Of a DNA stretch of 64,000 nucleotides, positions 55,690-64,000 are shown piece by piece. A model generated the notes under the pieces. It saw only the letters and a list, made by a program, of their open reading frames with translations, searched no databases and had not been told where the DNA came from. The translations under genes and the position numbers were made by a program. The number at the start of each line of letters is the position of its first letter. Position 1 is the stretch's first letter. The stretch is from Pyrrhosoma nymphula (lineage: Eukaryota > Arthropoda > Insecta > Odonata > Coenagrionidae). The stretch covers positions 140,671,977 to 140,735,976 of the forward strand of contig OY754332.1 of NCBI GenBank assembly GCA_963573305.1, in the 5' to 3' direction.

Positions 55690-57135
55690 AAGCATTTTGG
55701 AATGCATCCTGGACTTAAAAATAAAAACATTAGTAGAACAGTTACAGGATAACACGAAATCTTTTTGGTCTTACGTAAGGGAAGTTCAAGGCAATAGATC
55801 TACAGTTATTCCACTACGAAACGAAAAGGGTGAATTATTAACAAGCAATTTGGACAAAGCCAACTTATTAAATTCCTACTTTCAAAGTGTGTTCACCTAG
55901 TTATCAAAGATTACATCCGTAAAGGCAAATGATCACTTTCAGCAAAAGATGCCGCCTATCGATATTTACACTCACGGAATAGAAAACTTGTTAAAATCCT
56001 TTAGTCTAAATAAATCCTCAGGTCCTGAAGAAATTACTGCCCGTGTGTATAGAGAGTTAGCTTGTGAAATAGCACCCTACTTGCAAAAGATATTTAGTAA
56101 ATCCATCAACGAACACAAAGTACCCATGGACTGGAAAATTGCAAATGTCACTCCCATATTCAAAAGCGGTGATAAGGAACAGCCATCGAACTAAAGACCG
56201 ATATCTCCCACATCTATCTCTTGCAAAGTCCTTGAACATATAATTGTAAGTTCAGTTATGAGACACCTTGATATGCAGAATCTGTTTACAAAAGCGCAAC
56301 ACGGATTCAGAAAGGGAAGTTCTTGCGCAACTCAATTAGTACTTTTTGCCCACGATATTTTATTCTCGGGTGAACATAACGTTTCAGTTGATACAATTTT
56401 TCTTGACTATGAAAAGGCATTTGATAAAGTTTCCCAAAGTAAGCTACTCATTAAATTAAAATCCTATGGTTTAGACGACGACGTAATTTCCTGGATTAGA
56501 GAATTCTTTAGCAATCGCGTATAAAGGGTTGTATTAGACGGCGCTATTTATAATGAAGTAAAAGTAACATCACGTGTCCCAAGGGAAATATCATAAGCCC
56601 ACTTTTGATCCTTTAGTACATAAACGGTATCGGGGAAACAGTTGACAGTAAGCTTAGATTATTCACAGATGACGCAGTGGTGTATAGAGAAATCCGTAGC
56701 CTTAATGATAAGGAAGCGCTAACTAAGGACCTTGAGGCAATACAGGAGTGGTGCGATGCGTGGCATATAGAATTAATCCTGAAAAAATGCGTTGTTATGA
56801 ATTTTTGGAAACGGAAAAACGCTCCTTGTAATGACTATTCCATAGACAACAGCAAATTAGAGACTGTAGATTCGGTTAAATACCTCGGAGTAAAACTGAC
56901 TAATGATCTTTCGTGGAGTAAACATATTCGAGAAATTACTGGTCAAGCTAATCGTAAATTGAGATTTGTTAAAAGAGTACTTGGCAAGTTCAACGATAAA
57001 GTTAGGAAAATCAGCTACTTCACCCTCGTTAGGCCCCACTTGGAATACGCTGCCAGTATTTTGGACCCTTATTATCGTTGGCTTAGAAACCGAGTTAGAA
57101 CGCGTGCAGCGAAGATCGGCAAGATAAGTTAGAGG
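55690..57135 (+). pseudogene. Reverse transcriptase of copy 1
   Basis: Successive motifs in one frame: SFWSYVREVQG and LLNSYFQSVFT (55765-55897), a stop, LNKSSGPEEITARVY and VPMDWKIANVTPIFKSGDK (56005-56180), a stop in place of the residue before RPISPTSISCKVLEHI, then QHGFRKGSSCATQLVL and IFLDYEKAFDKVS (motif A, 56300-56440). Motif B (normally GVPQGS.LGPLLF) is disrupted around 56570-56625. Another frame resumes with VDSKLRLFTDDAVVYREI (56642-56695), where FADD has changed to FTDD. It continues through WCDAW, VKYLGVKLTNDLSWSKHI and LVRPHLEYAASI to 57132. At least two frameshifts and several stops are present. Confidence 0.85.
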
Positions 57136-57479
57136 TCGTCATGATAATCTTGTTACTGTTACTGACGTTTGCAGCAACTAGGATGGGCATCGCTTTTAGA
57201 CCGACGATTTAAGTTTAAACATAATCTATTATGGAAGTTCCAAACATATTCATTCTCTGACGGCGTTAATAATATATCTTACGAAATCCGACATACTATG
57301 GTAGATCAGATCAAGAGAATAAAATTAGGGAACTAGACTGGAGAACCATAACAGCTGCCAATGAGGCTTAAAACTAGGTTTGTCGATAGGTAGTGTAGTT
57401 AGTTAGTTGATTTACTCCCTAATAATAGTATGTTTATCTGTTGCCTAGTTCTAACAGCACATTTTACATTGGTAGCTTA

Positions 57480-57840
57480 TTTTTTGTGTAGTGCACGCCT
57501 AATAGACATAAGCGATTGTTAGTAGATAGTTGTAGTTGCACCAACTTTAGGGTATGGTGTAATGCATGTTGGTGGCTACTCACCCCCTGCCACACACCGT
57601 CGTATGTTAACACATAATACACCTCTGAATCTCCCCATTCGGTTAACAGTACTAACACCACGCCATTCATGCATTCAGTATGAGTCCTTTATTTCTGCAT
57701 ATTATATAGTTGCAAAATACATAATTACTAACGGTCCCTCTAATATTGGTAGCATATTTTTAGTGTAGTGAATGCTTGAGAGACATCGCCTCGTGACAAG
57801 CACTAGCGATTTATACTAATGGATCAATTATATGCATGCA
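57480..57840 (+). repeat. 3'-UTR repeat unit, plus-strand copy
   Basis: It follows copy 1's 3' region and matches 54140-54480 in inverse orientation and parts of 52320-52510 in direct orientation. An internal partial duplication seems present: GTGTAGTG-ATGC and the AGCGATT block occur near both 57490 and 57770. Confidence 0.7.
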
Positions 57841-57865
57841 TTAATTATGCATACCAATTCATATA

Positions 57866-58286
57866 AGTTTTCTCACACATTATGCCTGTATTTCCCTTTC
57901 CCTGCATTTTCACTCACCCCTTCCTCTTCACTCTGGCGATGGAAAACACGTGGTCCGCTACAGCGTTGCCAAGTCTGAATTATGATTTCCGTGTCATTTC
58001 ACTTGCATTCTTAGTTTTCATCGTAGAGGATCGATCAAAAAAGGCCTGTAATCTTTTTGCAATGATAAGCATGAAAAAATCGAAAAATTGTTTATAACAA
58101 CTACAGTTTATAACCCTTTAAGTTAACTGCGATCGGTCAAGCTCAATGGGGTGGCCACCCGCGGTGAACTGGGTCTCGCTGAGGACAAGGGTCGCTCTCG
58201 AAGGGTCGGATTAGTGTCGCATTCTAGGAGCGACCGTCACTTATAGGGTCTGCCATCATTAGTCCCCTCGAGAGCGACTTTTACCG
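57866..58286 (-). repeat. Long inverted arm, right
   Basis: This is the partner of 50792-51210. The similarity begins at GTTTTCTCACACATTATGCC and ends near GAGAGCGACTTTTACCG. Divergence between the arms is much higher than in the 17.3-21.4 kb inverted repeat, so this is an old structure. Confidence 0.85.
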
Positions 58287-59164
58287 TAATAATTATTATC
58301 TTTAATCATGAGTTCTAATGGAATATGTTCGATGGTCTGCACCTGCTATTCTGTAGCTGTGCTACAATATTCGATGGTTTTTAACTGGACTGCATTCAGA
58401 TATAACACACAGCTCTAATATTTTATTCAATGATCTTTATTGCTTCTAAATTTTATTTGAAAATGTTCATTGATTAGAATATATTTTAGGCATTACCACT
58501 TTATAGAATTAGGATTTCCTAGCTTAGAAGCTAGCGCAATAATTTTCCGCTATACATTATATTATTTCTATATGTTTATTGGTACATTCAGTCATTTTCT
58601 CCTTTCAACATTTCCGCAAGTTAGTCAAGTATTGATTGAAATGTAAGCTAATGTACGGGAATTGGAAAAATCTTGTTTATTCACAGTAATATTGCATTTA
58701 TATTCGTACTATGTGGCAATATAGATTTCTATTAATTAATGCCAAATAATTTGTATCGCGACGTGATTGTATTTCCTCAAACTATCACGGAATTTCCATT
58801 TAATAATTATAGTTTTCGAAGTTACATTTATCCACGGAAGTGACTAGATATAAACGACTTTCTTAACGCTTGTACTTCAATATCGGGTGCGAGAATATGC
58901 GCGTGTCGTAGGGTACCTAGTAAAGCGACATAGGTAGAATGATGTTAGGAAGGTACAAGATAAATATATTATAACGTACTAAAGCATGCCATCGCGTAAT
59001 TGCTCGTTCATAGTGATTAACTGCAAATTATCATTTTTTATTTTGAGAGAGCAGGGAAGTCAGTGGAGAGGTAATACGATATGAATCGAGAATCATTTCA
59101 CGAGAACTATTTTTAAACATTCCTTCATGGCTCTTATTTCATTAATTCAAATACAGTTCAGCCG
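58287..59164. other. Interior of the right end of the 8.9-kb element, unassigned
   Basis: AT-rich, non-coding sequence between the long inverted arm and the right subterminal array. It has no clear counterpart at the left end, so the element is asymmetric or has another insertion here. Confidence 0.4.
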
Positions 59165-59335
59165 CAATTCATGTACGTTGAACATTCTTTGAAAATTCTA
59201 TGAAGTATTCCAATGAATGTTCTTTGCACTATCTGTGAGAGCCATTTGAACGTTCATTGAATTCCCTTCTTGAATGATTTTGAACGTTTAAACAGTCTTC
59301 AATGAATGTTCTTTGAACATATTTTGGACAATTAA
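59165..59335. repeat. Right subterminal GAACGTTC-like array
   Basis: At least five variants of the unit occur: GTTGAACATTCTTTGAA, CCAATGAATGTTCTTTGCA, TTTGAACGTTCATTGAA, TTTTGAACGTTTAAAC, CAATGAATGTTCTTTGAAC. The spacing is about 30-45 bp. The array ends 2 bp before the inverted terminus at 59337. Confidence 0.6.
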
Positions 59336-59349
59336 TTCCCCACTGGGTA

Positions 59350-62300
59350 AATGTTTGTCTTTGCAGTCAGAATTTCCCTTGAAAAGACACTTATGTGTTG
59401 AAACTGGTTGGGAGTAATTTATAGTTGTGTGGCATATTACAAATGCCTTTTTTCAATTTTTTCGGTTACAAGTGCCGTGGAAATCAGTGAGAGTAAAAAA
59501 AGTTTTAAATTTCTTAGCAATTGTCAACACAGTGGTTATACTTTAGTAACACACGGATGATACATGGAATTTCCTCTCAAAAGTGAATAATGAAATAAAT
59601 AATGCAGCTGAAAATTTAACTATCTAACTTTAAATATGTATCAATTTCCATTTTGTATGCTTTTCTGTACAAAATATACCCTCTGTGCTGTAGTAATTAG
59701 AATGCATAAGTACTTAAAATGCTTTTTAATTTTTTAATACGATCCGTAGAGTTTGAGGCTTCATTGAAAAACGAATCCCTCGGACCTTCCTCAAGTGAGA
59801 AATAATGAAAGAAAAAGAAATGGCATAAATAATTCGTTCAATCTATTTTTTTATGACAATGACCGTGCTCTTCATGCATACATGACATAACTATGAAATT
59901 GATTAAACCAGCCGAAGACTGAATGAATGTGGCAACCCTGTCAAATGAAAACATTCACAATGAAAGCCACTATGCTTTGGCTGACCAGACATTTTCAAAT
60001 ACGGAACATTTTACTAATTTAAGGGACGATTTTAAATTAGTTATTATTAATAACAAATGTTTTTCATTGATTAAAATGCATTTCTATTTTGCAAATTAAC
60101 TTTTAGTGATATCTTGCTGTCTATTTCAATTCCTTATATTATGATACAAGGTTAGAGGGATAACTGGTCTTAACTTTAGTTCACAATTTTCTTCTTCAAT
60201 TTATTGCAAATATTTATCCTAAGCTTCTACGTGGGTGTTTAAGGCGGAATAAAATGCGGATTATCAATGATTCAAAGGGAGTTTAACATTTTACTAGGGA
60301 TAAATTCGTCATCACCTTCCATCGGTATTAGCGTTTGCCCGTCACAAATTGCAAGAAATGTGTACTGAGATGCTGCAACGTATCATGTAGACGTCAAACA
60401 CACGATACAGAAAGAAGAATAAGGTCCACGTCATAATTTTTGAATTAATATTGAAGCTTTTCTGTTTACTGAGATGAACCCTTTCGTTATGACTAAAATA
60501 GTTAAATGAAAAGATATTTTTACTAAAATATTTAAATTTTCTTCGTATTTGTGTATGCATGATGACTTAGATTTATAAATAGCTCTCGACATAGCAAAGA
60601 ATGCAGCATGATGTAAATCAGATCACATCTCTCATCAAGAAAATAAATTTATTACTATTTGTTGATGTGCTGAAAAAGAAACTTAGTCATTAAAAAGCCG
60701 TTTTCCAATTCCGTTATTTAAAAAGCAGCGGCATTATTTTTCATTCAGTTACAGTTTCCTTTCTGGCCGACGTATTTTAATTCAAAGCTTGAAAATGGAC
60801 AAATTCAGCGTCTCATAGAGTATGTGCTACAGTTTATGTATGGACAATTCAGGGCATGGCGATCGCTACATTTTCATTGGTTCAGAGCTAGCATTTTGCT
60901 CGTTTATAATTAATTTATTTAAAGATCGTTCAAATTCGCTTACTCCTCTATGCACTAAAATTTACTTGTGTTATGTTCCGTTAGCAGCTACTATGGTGTA
61001 TGGCAAGGGTTTTCTGACACCAGCTTTAAAAAGGAAAGGTATAGATATAATGAACCTGGAGAGGAAAGCAGTGATTGTTGAAGTAAATGCTGTTAGAATT
61101 AATATCACCAGTCGTGAATGGTTAACGGGGTGAAAGAAAATGAATACATTTCTCTTCGACAGTGTCCGTTATTTTTTCACTATTGTTTCTCCTACGCATG
61201 TAGTGTGGGAGGTAAAATAGTACCCACCATTTGGACCTGAAACTCATGAGACACGAATATATCCAACTTTAATCCATAGGTTGTTACTGATGAGGAAATG
61301 GAAAATTCTCGTTCAACCTTAGGGTTTTGTGATGGATTTGTGTCGCAATGTGATGTTAGTTAATCGGGTATTGTGCTAACGTCAGAAGTAACTGAATCTA
61401 CGAATAGCTGTTGGAGCCACTGTAAAAGCGAATTTCACTGTGGAAGTACACATTTGAGAGAGAATGAAAAGGGGAGAATGACGTATGAGTCCTCTCACCT
61501 ATTTATGAGTTCTCTCATCTACTTATCTGCCTGATCACAAAAAAATATGTATGATGCAAATATTTTCCAATGATTAAGTAGAAATTACTCGGTGAGTCAC
61601 AAGTGCCTTTGCTCTGCACAAGTTTTCCCAGAAGCTGTAAAGCAGATGGTATACTTCGACATTTTCTTCTAACAGCTACGATAGCTGAAACAATTCTGAA
61701 TGCAGGAAAATATTTAAGATCGTGCTAGAATGAGAACAAGTTGAGGTTTTTTATTCTTATGAGTGCTGTATATTTCCAACGTTAACACAAAAATTTCTAA
61801 ATCAAACTTTGGCTAAGGGGTCCGAAACATCATCTTTTGCATCCTTCAATGAACATACAATTGAGAAGTGAACGTTGCTTGTTGATTATGCTCAGGATAT
61901 CATATTTTGGAATACTCTATTTCACTTACCACGCGGTGTATGAGTAATTTCAACCGATGAGTAACAGATCAACTCGTAAATGGCTTGTCGTAAAATGTTA
62001 CGGGTGAATGACCATTTTAACCTCATCAAGTAGTTAAGCCTCGAGTTGATAAGTCCCTAGCGTGAGAGTTGAATTTCAGCATTAAGGGGCTGCTTTTCTT
62101 TGATTTTAGTTGAGCATATAGTCAACAACTGAGATCCTCTGGCATCCTAAATGAGCGCACCAAAAAGAATGAAATTGATTAGTGTTAATAATTTTCTCTG
62201 ATTTTTTCTTTCTTGGATTTCATTCATTTTCAAGCTATATTTTGTACAACTTTCTGTCACATACTATTGAAAATGACATCCATGAAGTCAGAATTAATCT

Positions 62301-63700
62301 TCAATATCACCAATTTAGACAAATATACATTCTTTTGATTATTCTTTGAAGTTAACACTAGAGTGAATGCAGTAGAACTATTTATTTGTCACTCAGAAGT
62401 AGGTACAGAATATTGGAGAAGAAGTGAAGTGCTTCTTATGAGACGTAATCATCGTCTATTCAGTCTTGTCACGCGAGTGCCTGATTGATCATTGGGTCAA
62501 TAGAGAAGCTTTGGTCCCGTCCCATGCACCACTCGAGGAAGAGCAAACTCATTTTTTAAATTTATTTGGGCCAATTTATTTCGTTTCGTTCTCACAAATA
62601 ACTTCGATTTCTCACTCATGGATGGAAATTTACTGTTAAAAAATATAACGGTGCAATTGAATGCGTAGATAAACATTGACCAATATAGTATAAAATCTTA
62701 GTGGGAAATTGGTTAAATCGGTTAATGGCTTAAAATAACTCCTTTAAACAGCCTAACACCTTATTTGAAACCTATGAATGCGTATAAAAAATTATTTTGT
62801 GGTGGTTAAACATATCGTAATTAATAAATGTCGAAAATATAGGTAACCAGGTATTTTATCTATGACTTGACAAAGCCTAAATTTTAACTGGATCACATCA
62901 CACCGACGACTGGCCAAATTAAGAAATACCCAAATAAGAGTATAATGAGGAAGGCTCATTTATATCTGTAGCTTTTAACTTGGGCATATTGATATTTATT
63001 GTTTTAACAAGCCACACTTAGTTTTTCATTTTTTGCTCCCTAATGAGGAGGTTATATAAACAGCTACATCTATTATATAAAATCTGCACATGTGCTTCAT
63101 TTGAACTTTCATTAAATACACCTGACATAAGTATTGTAAATACGGATATCCAGCACTATTCATTACTTAAAGTAACATAATTTAGTCTATAAATCCAATA
63201 ACAAAGTCTCCAACCATTTTTATATTTATTTCGTCGGAATCTAGTACAAAATTAATCATGGCAATATTTATTATTAACACATTACATGAGCAAATGATCC
63301 TAATGTCGTGTTTGAAACGATATTGGGCTTAATATTTACTAATAGATCTTTACCTTCCTTTTTTTCTACAACATATAGGTTTTAAAAACGGTATAGTAAA
63401 TATATACGTATTTTCAATAAATATTCTGCATGGAAACCATTGCAATGTCTACACGAATCAATAAAAAACGGCATTTCTGAAGAAGAAATTTATCTATCCA
63501 CACCTTTGCTACGTCCCCTACTCCCCCATGAACAAATTCCCATTTTGGAGCCCTGACTCGCGCGGTTCACTCATGGTTTTACGTTTTCGTGGCTATACTA
63601 TGAAGGAGAAAAGAGAAGGATATGTTTTCCATACCAGTTTATTGGAACGAGGTATCATGCTCTGGAAGGAGCGCTACTTGCTCGTGGCCGTATATCCTTC
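59350..63700. other. Unassigned AT-rich DNA
   Basis: No gene or element was recognised. A plus-strand frame of 103 codons (60822-61133) ends TPALKRKGIDIMNLERKAVI. It is the least random-looking frame here but has no domain I can name. At 59469 the motif ACAAGTGCCGTGGAAATCAG echoes 5270. Confidence 0.35.
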
Positions 63701-64000
63701 AGTTACTTCAAGGGGGAGCGAGATGTTAGATGTGTGTCAAGGCCGATGGAAAAAAACATATTCAGGAAAGTTATGAGGTGAGGACCATTTAGATCAAGAG
63801 CGGCGAACAATATCCCCCTTGTCATGCGGAGAGGCTCGGCCCGTTGTATCATTTCCATAGCTGTGGGAGAGATTGTGTGATTTACGGCGGTGGGGAGCAA
63901 GACATACTGAGAGGCATGGGTGCTCCACGAGGTGGATGGCAAAAAATCGTCGCGGGGGCGATGGCATGGGGTGTTTGGAAAGGAGGGAGGAGTGGAGCTG
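63701..64000. other. G-rich, CpG-containing end of window
   Basis: From about 63800 the plus strand becomes G-rich (GCGGTGGGGAGCAAG, GTCGCGGGGGCGATGG). This mirrors, on the other strand, the C-rich patches at 9.6 and 37.2 kb. A promoter or 5' region may extend beyond the window; nothing coding can be supported. Confidence 0.3.

Larger units (their letters stand above)
54600..57480 (+). mobile_element. CR1/L2/jockey-like non-LTR element, nearly complete ORF2 (copy 1)
   Basis: This is the longest non-LTR copy in the window. It has an apurinic-like endonuclease (EEP) region, a linker, a full reverse transcriptase and the start of the 3' UTR. Coding moves between frames and has several stops, so it is a pseudogene. 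Similarity to the 51.4-52.5 kb copy extends from the catalytic region into the 3' UTR (AACAGCTGCCAATGAG, GGTAGTGTAG, CTAACAGCAC). Confidence 0.85.
50456..59347. mobile_element. Compound inverted-repeat element (8.9 kb) with retroelements nested inside
   Basis: The left end CCCAGTGGGGA (50456-50466) and right end TCCCCACTGGG (59337-59347) are exact inverted repeats, each next to TA (50454-50455 and 59348-59349), a possible 2-bp target duplication. Inside both ends lie degenerate GAACGTTC/GAATGTTC arrays. Further in, 50792-51210 and 57866-58286 are ~420-bp inverted arms with clear similarity. The middle (about 51260-57860) is filled by non-LTR copies. The simplest reading is a fold-back type non-autonomous DNA transposon later invaded by retroelements. 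No transposase gene of its own is visible and the superfamily is unknown to me. Confidence 0.55.

Overview
The window looks like a gene-poor, AT-rich stretch of an animal genome, most likely an arthropod. The evidence is indirect. There are no operons and no long open reading frames. There are many decayed class I and class II transposable elements of types common in arthropods: a piggyBac-type element with TTAA flanks, a non-LTR element with a restriction-like endonuclease, several CR1/L2/jockey-like non-LTR copies, tRNA-derived SINE-like repeats and fold-back MITEs. I see no convincing host protein-coding gene. Every recognisable coding stretch is a broken transposon gene or a remnant of a transposon-like gene. 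The window may be intergenic or part of a very large intron.

Layout. 1-10 kb is mostly unassignable AT-rich DNA with a tRNA-like SINE head (1.65 kb), a dispersed repeat pair in inverted orientation (3.4 and 5.6 kb), a possible TTAA-flanked MITE (7.5 kb) and a C-rich patch (9.6-9.9 kb). 10-12.7 kb holds a fold-back MITE, a 51-bp tandem duplication abutting a minus-strand non-LTR 3' fragment, and a hairpin built from a dispersed repeat that recurs at 35.8 kb. 13.36-15.90 kb is a complete but broken piggyBac-like transposon. 17.3-21.4 kb is a large inverted repeat with 1966-bp arms that appear identical. Its 114-bp spacer contains a 96-bp copy of sequence lying outside the left arm. 21.4-29.5 kb is largely unassigned. 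29.6-34.1 kb is a TTAA-flanked MITE followed by a degraded non-LTR retrotransposon with a restriction-like endonuclease; both sit between two diverged copies of a ~65-bp sequence. 34-50 kb is mostly unassigned, with two copies of a tRNA-derived SINE family, another non-LTR fragment, and a decayed gene (41.0-42.2 kb) of a family I associate with transposons.

50.45-59.35 kb appears to be one compound element. It is bounded by an inverted 11-bp terminus (CCCAGTGGGGA) next to TA. It has ~420-bp internal inverted arms and subterminal GAACGTTC-type arrays. Its middle is filled by at least three non-LTR copies (two plus, one minus), a fold-back repeat and a perfect 34-bp GC-rich palindrome. 59.35-64 kb is largely featureless.

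The most unusual structures are the 1966-bp inverted repeat with its templated spacer and the 8.9-kb compound inverted-repeat element. All family assignments come from recognising motifs by eye, without database searches.
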